Origin: CAIVSN01 sp031539165
Lineage (GTDB): Bacteria; Patescibacteriota; Gracilibacteria; BD1-5; UBA2023
DNA: 21,315 bases
NCBI GenBank assembly: GCA_031539165.1
Contig: JAVKLK010000040.1
Location: 1-21,315, forward strand
Reading direction: 5' to 3'
The notes below the pieces were generated by a model. The model made no database searches and was not told the origin of the DNA. It saw only the letters and a list, made by a program, of their open reading frames with translations. The position numbers and the translations under genes are program-made. Shown in pieces: positions 8,304 to 16,618 of this stretch. Numbering within the stretch: position 1 is the first letter of the stretch; every line of letters begins with the position of its first letter.

Positions 8304-9176
8304 CTACTGACCCGCTTTTACTTCGGAAGGAGTTCTGAGAATTTCAAGTTTCTTGAGGAACTCATTTCCGCTATCAGGAAGCACCACCGTAACATTCTTA
8401 ATCAGTGCCTCTCGGTTTGCCGTGAGAGTATCGAGCAGTTTGCGATTGTAGGCATTGAGCGCTTGGTATGTCGCAGAGAACTTGTCAAGGAAGGTAATAT
8501 ATGACTTCGCATACGTTTCCTTGTTCTTTTCTTCCAAATACTGATCGAGAGCACTCTGGGTACCATCAAAATCCATCTTGGAATACGAGGTACTGAGCTG
8601 CGTCTTGAGAGTAGAAATTTTTGCGGTAGAAGCATCCAGTGCTGCTTGCAGTTCAGTCCTTTGAGCGGAAAGCGACTGAAGATATTCATTGGTTTTCTTG
8701 CCTCGATACTTCAACCCATCAATAATACTCTCCAGCATAGCCTGTCTATCGCTTGACTGATCGAGCGCTTTGTTTACATCCATTTGGAGCACATTCATAT
8801 ACTCCTGAGCGGCGATCATATGCGAGGCAATAATCTTGTCTCGCCCCGTTGTTTTGTCTGCAAGAACGGAAGAAAGTGGGATAACATCTTCATACAAGCG
8901 AACTGGTGTGCCATCTTTCACTGTTTTAGAAAGCCCAACATTCAACGAGAGTGCCACCCCAGTATTCCCTAGATAGGGGATATCCTGCTTCTTGAAACTT
9001 GTCTCGTTTTTACTCGCAAAAGCATCTGATCCACCAAATCCACCAAAATAGGAGAAGAGGAAATTAATAGCAAAAGAGAGGAGTATCCCCAAAAGAAGCA
9101 CTTTGCGGACGAAGTCTTTGATTTCTGACTTGAGAGCCATACAATTCGATATTACGGTTCGCCGCATATTACTCAT
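8304..9176 (-). CDS. Exported coiled-coil protein, unknown function
   Basis: 290 residues from the ATG at 9176 (GGGGAG a few bases upstream). An ATG at 9140 with TAATAT 8 bases before it is a serious alternative and would give 278 residues. The N terminus has one hydrophobic span (VLLLGILLSFAINFLFSYF) followed by SDAFA-SK, which fits signal peptidase cleavage after Ala-Phe-Ala. The rest is Gln/Lys/Ala/Leu-rich with a predicted long coiled coil in its middle (SLSAQRTELQAALDASTAK and flanks). No cysteines occur after the signal region. I do not recognise the family. It lies directly upstream of the VirB6-like gene and divergent from the amidase-SpoIID gene. Stop TAG, no in-frame TGA. Confidence 0.72.
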   Translation of the reverse strand: MSNMRRTVISNCMALKSEIKDFVRKVLLLGILLSFAINFLFSYFGGFGGSDAFASKNETSFKKQDIPYLGNTGVALSLNVGLSKTVKDGTPVRLYEDVIPLSSVLADKTTGRDKIIASHMIAAQEYMNVLQMDVNKALDQSSDRQAMLESIIDGLKYRGKKTNEYLQSLSAQRTELQAALDASTAKISTLKTQLSTSYSKMDFDGTQSALDQYLEEKNKETYAKSYITFLDKFSATYQALNAYNRKLLDTLTANREALIKNVTVVLPDSGNEFLKKLEILRTPSEVKAGQ

Positions 9177-9194
9177 TCCACTCCCCTTTTGCAA

Positions 9195-11474
9195 ATGCAC
9201 CTCAAAAACATACAAGTGTTATCCAAACAGTCTTCTTCTTCGAGAGGATTTCTTGCGCGTCTTTGTATCCTATCTTTCGTCCTTCCTGTCTTTTGGCCCG
9301 TCATTGGATCGTTTGGATTTGATACAAAATACACCTATGCAAATGAGTACCGAACGGTTCAACTTGGAGAACGGTTTCAGCTACAAAATCCAAGTACAAG
9401 CTTCACAATAGAGCTCCAAACCTCACATTCCGTAAACGAATCCATTCGCTTTGTTGTTCAATCAAAAAATGAAAGCACTGAAGCACCGCTAGAAATCGAA
9501 TGAGATGAAGTGGACGGACGATACCTGACCGCCCCAGTTCATTTCAATCCAACCAAAGAAATTCAAGTTACCTGTATTGGTTGCGAAACGATTTCAGATG
9601 CATCAGTACATCTGATTGCCCTCGATACGAGAAGTACCAAAACAACGCTTTCTTTTGACGCATCTCACCTTGCTCAAACCGCCTTTGCAAAAAGCATAGA
9701 GGGAATTCCAGTGATATCACGCGCACAGTGGTGAGCGGATGAGACACTCCGCTTTACGGATCATCCAATCTGGAAAAAGCGGGCAGAGCAAGCTGCAACC
9801 CCTCCATCCGAAGCGGTTCGTAAAGCACAAGAAAAACAGACACAAATCGAAGAGCATTTGCGATCTCAGTTCCCTGAAGAATTCGAAACAAATGAGGTCA
9901 TTCGGACAGAAAATGGCAAGCAACTCGTATGGCCTATACAAAAAAGTAAATATGTCCGAAAAATAGTACTCCACCACACCGCAGAGAATAATGTGAAATC
10001 TCTCTCCGATGAAGAACTCATGCGATCCATGTACTATTATCACACTATCTCCCGAGGCTGGGGGGATATCGGATACCACTATGTTGTGGGGCAACGAGGA
10101 CAAATCTATGAATGACGGGCAGGCTGAGATTATGCGGTAGGGGCTCATGTAAGCTGGAATAATCGAGGCTCTGTATGAGTCAGTGTTATTGGAAATTTTG
10201 AGACGGATGTTCTTGTTCGAGAGCAAGAAACGGTACTTCCAAAACTTCTCACTGCGATAGCGAAACACTATGGAATAAATACTTCATCGGAAGTATTTGG
10301 ACACAAAGCCTGCAAAAGCGATGAGACTTGCGCTACAATAGATTTTACACGACCTGCCCTGATGGGACACCGAGACATTTGATACACAAGCTGCCCCGGG
10401 GCAAATCTGTACGCAAATCTCACGGAGAAGCTTGAACCAAAGCTTGCGGCTGCAACGCAAAATCTCAAGCCTATTCCAAATCCAATATATCGTCCTGAAA
10501 CTCTCCGAGAAGAGCGCTCTTCTGATGAAAAAGGAGATACGAATGATTCCTCAAAACCCCTCTCAAGTGGACCGAATATACGCATACTTCTCAGCACTCC
10601 AGATTTTTCTGACCTAGAACTAGAGGCCATTCAAGGAACCCCCATTCTCCACTTTGCCCCTATTCGAGGGAAGGAAGTGCGAGGTTGAATCACCAGCTCT
10701 CGTATCCAAGTCAAGAAGAAAGGGGCAAACCTTGAGCTTACTCTGAATGGGAAAAAATATACCGGAAAAACTCTTTCTCTCTCTGCTGATCTGGTGCGGG
10801 TGAATAATTGGGCAAGAATTCCCGCTTGGGATAAAGAAAAGCGATACAACGACAATGTATTTCGGGGAACTCTTGAGATACGAAGGGAGAACGGCAAGCT
10901 TATCGTAATAAACGAACTCCCCTTGGAACACTACCTTCGATGACTTGCGGAGGTGAGTAACGGAGAACTTCCTGCAAAAACAAAAACCATTATTGTCGCA
11001 GCAAGAAGCTATGCCCTCTACTATACTGACCCAAAAAATCGGAAATTTCCCGGCAAGCCCTATGATGGATCTGACGATCCAGATGTGTTCCAGAAATATC
11101 TTGGCTATGGGTATGAGAAACGCTCCCCTTCAACAGTTCGAGCAATACTTGAGACGAATGGAGAAGTTATTACCTATAAAGGCACTCTGATAAAGCCATG
11201 GTATTTCAATCAATCCGATGGGAAAACCCTCTCTGCCAAGGAATACTGCGAAAGAAGAAAAGCGGCTGGAGCCATCTCAAAAAATGCCCTCTGCGAGGAC
11301 ATTCCATATCTTCAATCCGTAGAAGATCCGGGAAGTAACGGATTAACAAGAAATGGACATGGAGTATGAATTTCTGGTGCTGGAGCTACGTTCTTTGCTC
11401 GAGAATACGAGTGGGATTATAAAAAAATCATCTCCTACTTTATCCAAGGAGGAGAGATTGGTAAACGGTACTAA
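9195..11474 (+). CDS. Secreted N-acetylmuramoyl-L-alanine amidase fused to SpoIID domain
   Basis: 759 residues through nine TGA-Gly codons (103, 180, 307, 311, 328, 396, 498, 583, 725). A signal peptide spans about 20-50. Residues about 250-410 form an Amidase_2/PGRP-like domain, which cuts the MurNAc-L-Ala bond of peptidoglycan. Its zinc ligands are His260 (VLHHTAEN), His392 (GHRDIG) and Cys400 (SCPG); the DIGYHYVV segment is typical. Residues about 490-750 match SpoIID/LytB: LPLEHYLRGLAEVSNGE, IIVAARSYALYY, and the closing GHGVGISGAGATFFA. SpoIID is a lytic transglycosylase or amidase enhancer. The fusion therefore joins two wall-cutting activities. Seven of the nine TGA codons sit in these two domains, several at conserved glycines. 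Stop TAA overlaps the mscL stop. The start ATG follows CTCCCCTTTTGCAA with no Shine-Dalgarno. Confidence 0.93.
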
Positions 11475-11917
11475 TTTTTACTTTTTTTCGGAGATTTTTT
11501 TTCAGAAGAAGTCAATCGTTCTGGCTTCTTTTTTGAAGCCACAAGAGCATCTCGAATTTCTGTAAGAAGCACTATATCAGCGGTTGGAGCAGATGGCTTT
11601 GAGGCAGGCTTCTTGATAGCTCTATTCATTGCGGATACAAAAACAAAAATCGCCAAAGCAATGATAAGGAAGTCAAATACCGTCTGAAGGAATTTTCCAT
11701 AATTCACAAGCACTTCTGGACCAGAAAGAGAAGGGATGGCATACGAAAGTTTGGTGAAATCAACCGTATTAAGAAGAGCTCCGAGAACCGGCATAATAAC
11801 ATCTCCAACCAGAGAGGAAACAATCTTTCCGAATGCTGTACCGATAATCACTCACACGGCTAAATCAACCACATTTCACTTCATAGCGAAGTCTTTGAAA
11901 TCCTGAATGAATGACAT
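11471..11917 (-). CDS. mscL: Large-conductance mechanosensitive channel MscL
   Basis: 148 residues from the ATG at 11917. MscL forms a pentameric pore that opens under membrane tension and saves cells from osmotic downshock. Residues 12-24 (MKGNVVDLAVGVI) copy the family consensus around the first transmembrane helix. Gly14 and Gly22, both TGA-encoded, carry the same numbers as in E. coli MscL, where Gly22 is the gating-constriction residue. TM1 is about 15-45, TM2 about 80-103, followed by a C-terminal helix and a Lys/Ser/Pro-rich tail. Without TGA=Gly the first 22 residues are lost. Stop TAG overlaps the convergent amidase stop by two bases. It shares a divergent promoter region with nrdR. 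Confidence 0.97.
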
Positions 11918-11943
11918 AGAAAAAAGGGGTAAATACTTCCGTC

Positions 11944-11971
11944 ACTTTAGACTCTGCAAAAGTTTTGTCAA
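11944..11971 (-). promoter_or_regulatory. mscL promoter
   Basis: Minus-strand perfect -35 TTGACA (11971-11966), 16-bp spacer, -10 TAAAGT (11949-11944). Predicted leader about 20 nt. Confidence 0.6.
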
Positions 11972-11992
11972 ATATGGACGACTTGATACACT
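11965..11992 (+). promoter_or_regulatory. nrdR promoter, -35 shared with mscL promoter
   Basis: -35 TTGTCA (11965-11970), 16-bp spacer, -10 TACACT (11987-11992) with an extended TGA before it. The near-palindrome TTTGTCAAA serves as -35 for both divergent genes. The ACACTA here resembles half of an NrdR box, but no second half-site is evident. Confidence 0.55.
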
Positions 11993-12016
11993 AGCAAAAA
12001 ATCATCTTCTCTTACT

Positions 12017-12463
12017 ATGCGTTGTCCAAAGTGTAAAAATCTTGATACAAAAGTAATAGATTCGCGTATTGCAGAAGATGGGAAGTCTATCCGTCGTCGA
12101 AGGGAGTGTGAAAAATGTGGAGCGAGATTTACCACTTTTGAACGAATGGAATTCATCAACTTTCTTGTAACAAAAAGTTCTGGAGAACAAGAAATGTACG
12201 ATCGATCAAAAGTGCAACAAAGTATTGGGAAAGCTATCTACAAAAGAAGTGTGGATATGAATCTTGTTGAACTCATGATTAATGAGCTCGAGAGCGAATG
12301 GGCCGCAAACAAAAAAGGAATCTCTTCAAAACGAATTGGAAGGGATATTCTTCGAAGACTCAAAGATATCGATCAGGTAGCATACGTTCGATTCGCTTCT
12401 ATCTATCACAATTTCGAAGACGTTGAACATTTTGCGGAGTTTGTAAAAAGTGAGTTCGACTAG
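12017..12463 (+). CDS. nrdR: Transcriptional repressor NrdR
   Basis: 148 residues, the standard length. NrdR represses ribonucleotide reductase genes in response to ATP/dATP. Four zinc-ribbon cysteines are at 3, 6, 31 and 34. The ATP-cone domain spans about 47-137 (FLVTKSSGEQEMYDRSKVQQSI). The RRRREC and TTFER signatures are typical. No TGA; stop TAG at 12461-12463. The next codon, in the same frame, is the ATG of the PriA-like gene, so the two genes abut with zero spacing and are surely co-transcribed. The start follows a pyrimidine-rich TCTTCTCTTACT. Confidence 0.97.
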   Translation: MRCPKCKNLDTKVIDSRIAEDGKSIRRRRECEKCGARFTTFERMEFINFLVTKSSGEQEMYDRSKVQQSIGKAIYKRSVDMNLVELMINELESEWAANKKGISSKRIGRDILRRLKDIDQVAYVRFASIYHNFEDVEHFAEFVKSEFD

Positions 12464-13462
12464 ATGATAACCTGCATCGATCGAAATCTTGTCCCTCTCA
12501 AGCAAGGAATCCTCTCTACAGAAAGCCTTGCCACACTCCATGAAACTCAAGCCCAAGGAGGCAAGTCACTCGTGTATCTCAATCGAAGATGAGCGTATCG
12601 AGCTTTTGTGTGTAGAGACTGCTCTCATACTTGGAAGTGTCCGAATTGTGATGTGGCACTCACGCTCCACACCTCACCCAAAACACAACTTCTCTGTCAT
12701 CATTGCCATACGACTGTTCCCATCCCAGAAATATGTCCCAAGTGCAATGGGGTTCATATCCAAGGAGTAGGAATCGCGCTTCAGACGATAGAAATGTTTC
12801 TCAAGCAAGAATTTCCTCACTCAACTATTTCTCGATTGGATAGTGATCAAAAACAGATTGAAACAACCACCGATATCTATGTAACGACGGAATATGCTCT
12901 TCGAAATCTCTCCGTTCCTATCGACGTTGCTCTGATACTCCTCCCTGAGTCAGAGCTCAATATTCCTGAGTTTGATATTGAAGAACGGGTATATGCCCAT
13001 ATTCGAGCGGTAGGATCTCAGGCAAAGGAGTGTATCATAGAGACTCATACGCCAAGACTCCCCCTCATCCAGGATGTTCTCCATGGCAACTACAAGTCAT
13101 TCTTCACTCGGATACTTGCCGAAAGAAAACAGTTTCACTATCCTCCCTATTCAGGACTTGCCTACATCACTCTTTCGCACAAAAATACTTCGATTCTCGA
13201 AGAAATGGGGGCAAAAATTCAGAATAAACTTGATTTACGTCTCCGAGAAATCCAAAAAGAAGCCCCCTCCCCTTCTCAGTCAGAAACAGACTTCATACGG
13301 TATGATCGATCGATTCGAATGAAGCGGGCTGGAGTATATGTGGATACCATTGTGGTTCGTTCTGATTCAATCGATGCACTTCTTGAGCCTATTCGATGAG
13401 AAGTTCTGAAAAATAGAGCCATAGAACTTCAAATACGGGGAGAGCGGATTATTTTCGATTAA
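12464..13462 (+). CDS. priA: PriA-like protein, C-terminal half only
   Basis: 332 residues with Gly at TGA codons 43 and 312; full PriA is about 700-800. The protein begins inside the helicase region. SLVYLNRRGAYRAFVC (with Gly43) is the segment just before the zinc module. Eight cysteines (50, 53, 59, 62, 78, 81, 91, 94) supply the complete primosomal zinc-binding cluster. Helicase lobe 2 and the PriA C-terminal domain follow (ISRLDSDQKQ; LPESELNIPEFDIEERVYA; FHYPPYS). The N-terminal DNA-binding domain and lobe 1 with Walker A/B motifs are absent, so it should not be an ATP-driven helicase by itself. It may be a primosome adaptor, or work with a separate lobe-1 partner; both are inference. 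The stop TAA overlaps the MFS stop. Confidence 0.88.
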
Positions 13463-14994
13463 ACGTCTTGAAGTCGTGCTCGAGAAATAATGGAATAGCA
13501 TGCGAGAGCAATAAGAACCGCCCCAAAAACAAAGAAGAATCCTCCAAATCCAAGTATTGCCAAGAATACCCCTCCAATCGTAAGTCCTAGGACATTTGCG
13601 AGATTCTGAATAATCTTCATCGGACTAGCGGAAGCGTTGCTATCAATCTCCGAAAGATTTTGCTTCTTGGCGTATTCCGCATTATACAGCTCCAGAAATC
13701 CACCCTGCGCCAAGCTCATACCAGCGGCATACCCGAGACTATTAAGAAGTCCGAAAAGGATGACAAAAAGAAGTCCATCGACCATTCCAAAAAGCATGAG
13801 AGAACATCCCGAGAGAAGGAGTCAAAATGACGCTACCCAAAAGCGTCCTATTTTTTCTGCGAGTCAAATGAAGAATTCCTGAGTGACAAAAGCCGGAATA
13901 GCAATACATCCCAATAGAATATAACTGAGTCAGGAAGCACCCGGAAGTCGAGCAAGATAGTCAATCAAAAATGATGCAGCAAAGGTATCCCAAAATCCAA
14001 ACGCAAGAATGAGTCCGATAAACCAGAACAGACTTAAATTTCTGGGCATATTCACCACTACTGCCTGTATTTTGCGAAATTCAGCAAGGGTCTCAGGAAT
14101 AAGCATTCGAGGATTGAAGCCAGAAACCTGAGTAGCTGGCCGAAGGAAGATCAGTCGAGTCTCTTGAGCGAGTCGACCGAAATCTGCTTTGGCCACATAG
14201 CCAATAGCGTACTCTTTGAGCGTTTCAAGATTCGGACGCTTTGCAATAACCTTGAGTTTCGTAATATCGGCAAGAGATACGGTTTTTTCCGAAGAGTCAA
14301 AGTACGTAAAGATAAAGCCGATGAGGGCAAGAATGAGAATATTGAGGGTAACAATCGCTGCCGTTGCATTGAGAGAAAGAATGAATCCCGAGGCGAGCAA
14401 TCCGAGCAAAGAACCAGCACCCGCATAAATCGTATTCTTCGATATAATCGAACTGTACTCTGAAGGGTCTGAATTATTCAGGATATACGAGAGAGTGGTG
14501 AGATCATTCACTTCTTTTGTGAAGCCATAGAGCCCTGCCGCGATCAGAAGCAAAAAAAGATTGGCAGTGCTATCCAGAAATTGTCATAAAAGCGTGGTAA
14601 TCCCACTTCCCGAATCTGGAGTAAAGAGACTGGCTGCGTAAATAAACTTCAGAAATATCAATCCAGCCCCCAGCATAGAAAGTGCCGCAAAAAGAAACAG
14701 CTTCTTTGGGGCAAAATATTTCCCGAGAATACTCACGGGTACATCAAGAAGAAGAGATACGAGATTTCCCATTCAGAGAAAGAGTCCCACCAATACGGGC
14801 GATCGAAGCTCAAGCGTAAAAAAGAATACCACCGTAAAATGAAACAGCATCCAAACAAATCAGATGCAAGCACTTGCAAGATAGAGATTTCGGCGCTTCA
14901 CCATATCTGCCTCTGTCTCCATGCTGACAAAAGCCGTATTGTGTTTTCCTTCAACAGAAGAAGGAGTAGGGTGTAATTCTTTCGTATCCTCCAT
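13459..14994 (-). CDS. Major facilitator superfamily transporter
   Basis: 511 residues through six TGA-Gly codons (45, 74, 137, 355, 377, 391); standard reading gives three pieces. About 12 hydrophobic spans are visible, starting near residues 38-60 after a charged 35-residue cytoplasmic N terminus, with a longer hydrophilic loop at about 240-310 between the two halves. GLFLGMGNLVSLLLDVPV lies where the first MFS loop is expected. The final spans (LGLTIGGVFLAILGFGGFF) are Gly-rich. MFS proteins move small solutes by uniport, symport or antiport; the substrate cannot be predicted. The ATG at 14994 is supported by a promoter whose -10 ends 6 bases upstream. Stop TAA. Confidence 0.8.
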
Positions 14995-15000
14995 GAAAAA

Positions 15001-15029
15001 AGTCTACTCTATTCTTCTTTTGGTGGCAA
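15001..15029 (-). promoter_or_regulatory. MFS gene promoter, predicted leaderless
   Basis: Minus-strand TTGCCA (15029-15024), 17-bp spacer, TAGACT (15006-15001). Six bases separate it from the ATG, so transcription should begin at the start codon. Confidence 0.6.
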
Positions 15030-15043
15030 ATTTCCGGATAGGA

Positions 15044-15502
15044 CTACCCAGCCTTTTCACGAATTTTATACATACATATCCCTCCCGCAGTTGCTACATT
15101 CAAGGATTGCTTCTTTCCAAGCATGGGAATCTCGATAGTAATATCTGCTAATACTCTCAGTTCTGGAGAGACTCCCGATATCTCATTCCCCAAAATAAGA
15201 CAGGTTGAAGGGAGTTCTGGAAGCTCAGTATATGGAATGCTTTTTGAAGTCTGCTCGAGACAAATAAGAGAAACTCCTTTTTGCTTCAAGACAGAAACAA
15301 TTTCAAGAGGATTCTCATAGTATTCCCATGAAACAAAGTTTTCTGCACCAAGCGCCGTCTTGGATATCTCTTTTCGTGGTGGAGTTGGAGTGATGCCCGT
15401 AAGATAGATTCTATCATAGCCCGCGCCATCTGCTGTTCGAAAGAGAGCCCCTACATTTAGAAGAGATCGTATATCATCGAGAAGGAGAAAGTGTTGCGAC
15501 AT
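15044..15502 (-). CDS. SpoU/TrmH-family RNA 2'-O-methyltransferase
   Basis: 152 residues, the compact single-domain SPOUT form (TrmL/TrmH size) lacking the extra N-terminal RNA-binding domain. The three SpoU motifs are present: DDIRSLLNVGALFRTADGAG (motif 1, residues 9-28), LILGNEISGV (motif 2) and IPMLGKKQSLNVATAGG (motif 3), which build the knotted SAM site. It methylates ribose 2'-OH in tRNA or rRNA; the exact target is unknown. In motif 3, A-T-A-G replaces the more common V-S-V/A-A. No TGA; stop TAG. Upstream of the MFS gene on the same strand, but that gene has its own promoter. Confidence 0.88.
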   Translation of the reverse strand: MSQHFLLLDDIRSLLNVGALFRTADGAGYDRIYLTGITPTPPRKEISKTALGAENFVSWEYYENPLEIVSVLKQKGVSLICLEQTSKSIPYTELPELPSTCLILGNEISGVSPELRVLADITIEIPMLGKKQSLNVATAGGICMYKIREKAG

Positions 15503-15526
15503 GGAAAAACTGTTATTGACAATATG

Positions 15527-15554
15527 ATTGTACTCACTACTTTATAACTACCAA
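15527..15554 (-). promoter_or_regulatory. SpoU methyltransferase promoter
   Basis: Minus-strand TTGGTA (15554-15549), 16-bp spacer, TACAAT (15532-15527). Leader about 18 nt ending in TTTTTCC. Confidence 0.45.
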
Positions 15555-15560
15555 AACCAA

Positions 15561-15575
15561 CACAAAGGAGCAATC
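15561..15575 (+). promoter_or_regulatory. Strong Shine-Dalgarno site
   Basis: AAAGGAG ends 5 bases before the ATG at 15576, the classical spacing. It is the only well-placed strong site in front of a supported gene in this window, and it decides the start: the frame upstream to TTG 15528 is ignored. A candidate TTGACA lies at 15516-15521, but no well-spaced -10 follows. Confidence 0.75.
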
Positions 15576-15815
15576 ATGAATGCGTTTCAGTGGATTCTAC
15601 TGTACATCGCCGGAGCAGCCATCACGGCATGGATACTCCGAAGTAAGGAAGACCCCGAAGATGAACTCAGTTTTGAGTGGATGATTGAAGCATTCACTCA
15701 CATGCTGGAAATCATCTTCTGGCCCATCACATGGATGTATCTGGCGTATCTCTGGGTTCTATACTGGCTTCGGCTGGCATGGTACTCACTCCCGCCATTT
15801 CCCCCCATGCGATAG
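15576..15815 (+). CDS. Small Trp-rich membrane protein
   Basis: 79 residues with eight tryptophans. Residues 5-21 (QWILLYIAGAAITAWIL) form one membrane span. An acidic linker follows (SKEDPEDELSFEW). Residues about 45-70 form a second, aromatic-rich span (IFWPITWMYLAYLW). The tail is Pro-rich (LPPFPPMR). I do not recognise the family. Its glycine uses GGA, never TGA; its codons look richer in C/G than the neighbours, and it has a classical ribosome binding site, which others lack. These point to foreign, possibly phage or plasmid, origin, but this is inference. The gene is followed by hairpins and a terminator. Stop TAG. Confidence 0.65.
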   Translation: MNAFQWILLYIAGAAITAWILRSKEDPEDELSFEWMIEAFTHMLEIIFWPITWMYLAYLWVLYWLRLAWYSLPPFPPMR

Positions 15816-15827
15816 CCCCAATGCCAC

Positions 15828-15887
15828 CTCGAGGCCTGCGAAAGCAGAGCCTCTGAGATGACATACCGAGAGTAATTTCCGGCTCGG
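15828..15887 (+). ncRNA. Two stable RNA hairpins downstream of the Trp-rich gene
   Basis: Hairpin A (15828-15857) pairs CTC-GAGGC-CTGC with GCAG-A-GCCTC-T-GAG, 12 bp with two single-base bulges, capped by a GAAA tetraloop (15840-15843). Hairpin B (15866-15887) pairs CCGAG with CTCGG around a 12-nt loop. With the terminator hairpin at 15892 they make three stem-loops in 85 bases, in a patch more GC-rich than the surroundings. This could be a 3' UTR-derived small RNA or a structured mRNA end. No known RNA family was recognised. Confidence 0.45.
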
Positions 15888-15891
15888 TTTT

Positions 15892-15912
15892 CCCCCCCTC
15901 GGGGGGCTTTTT
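15892..15912 (+). terminator. Intrinsic terminator of the Trp-rich unit
   Basis: CCCCC pairs with GGGGG (15892-15906, small loop), followed by CTTTTT. The T run overlaps the stop codon of the convergent dnaJ-like gene. Confidence 0.8.
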
Positions 15913-16606
15913 ATATCTGTTCTCGAATAGATTCGAGAAGTCGGGTCATTTCGGGAGAAAGCGTTTCTGGCATTTTTGGTTCAACCGTAACGTACATATC
16001 TCCTGTCTTCCCCTCAGACGAACGCCCCTTTCCAGAAATCTTAAAACGAGTTCCCGGTTTGGTGAGAGGTGGCACTGTAAGGGTGAGTTGTTTCCCGTAG
16101 ACGGTCTGAATCGCTACTTTCTTCCCCAGCAAGAAATCGAAATATGGAAGCAATGCTGTTTGATGAACATCCAAGCTTACCTCTTCTGATTTTTTCTTGG
16201 AAGAAGCACTCTTGCGAGAAGCGTGTATATTTCCGAATAGATCATCACTCCCAAAGTCAAAACCGCCCCCAGGGAAACTCCCTCATCGCCCAAATCACCC
16301 ACCAGCAAACTGCTGAAATAGGTCTTCAAATCCCGCGCCTCCAAATCCTGCTCCACCAAATCCACCAGAAGAACCAGATCCAAATCCTTCCGCACTTCCA
16401 AAGGTATCGTACTGCTTTCTCTTGTGAGAATCAGAAAGTGTCTCATACGCAGAACCTATTTCCTTAAATTTCTTCTCCGCCTCTGAGTTTCCCGGATTTC
16501 TATCTGGATGATACTTCATAGCAAGAGTGCGGTAGGCTTTCTTTATCTCAGCCTCTGTGGCATTTTGTGGCACGCCGAGTATTGAATACAAATCTTTTTT
16601 TGACAT
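15911..16606 (-). CDS. Short DnaJ/CbpA-type co-chaperone
   Basis: 231 residues with TGA-Gly at 104 and 108. Residues 1-68 are a J domain with HPD at 33-35, which stimulates DnaK ATPase. Residues about 70-120 form a Gly/Phe-rich linker; both TGA codons lie here. A single C-terminal substrate-binding domain follows (about 145-231): VPPLTKPGTRFKISGKG and GDMYVTVEPKMP match domain II of DnaJ. The cysteine zinc fingers of DnaJ are absent, as in CbpA, but the first C-terminal beta domain is missing as well, so it is shorter than CbpA (about 306). It starts 12 bases after the pilin-like gene. Stop TAA. Confidence 0.9.
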
Positions 16607-16618
16607 AAAGAGAAAGGG

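Noticed and set aside
9717..10931. Long minus-strand frames opposite the amidase-SpoIID gene
   Set aside because: They are antisense shadows; the plus strand carries clear catalytic motifs across the same bases.
9195..11474. SpoIID domain as a sign of sporulation
   Set aside because: SpoIID/LytB domains are widespread in non-sporulating bacteria as wall hydrolases or amidase enhancers; no other sporulation gene is present.
11852..11878. UGA read as tryptophan (code 4)
   Set aside because: MscL positions 14 and 22, UvrC 17, PriA 43 and DnaG 251 are known glycines, and Trp is supplied by TGG throughout.
9195..14994. Clusters of broken or frameshifted pseudogenes
   Set aside because: All breaks are TGA codons in one continuous frame, at glycine positions; TAA and TAG never interrupt. 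Recoding explains every case without frameshifts.
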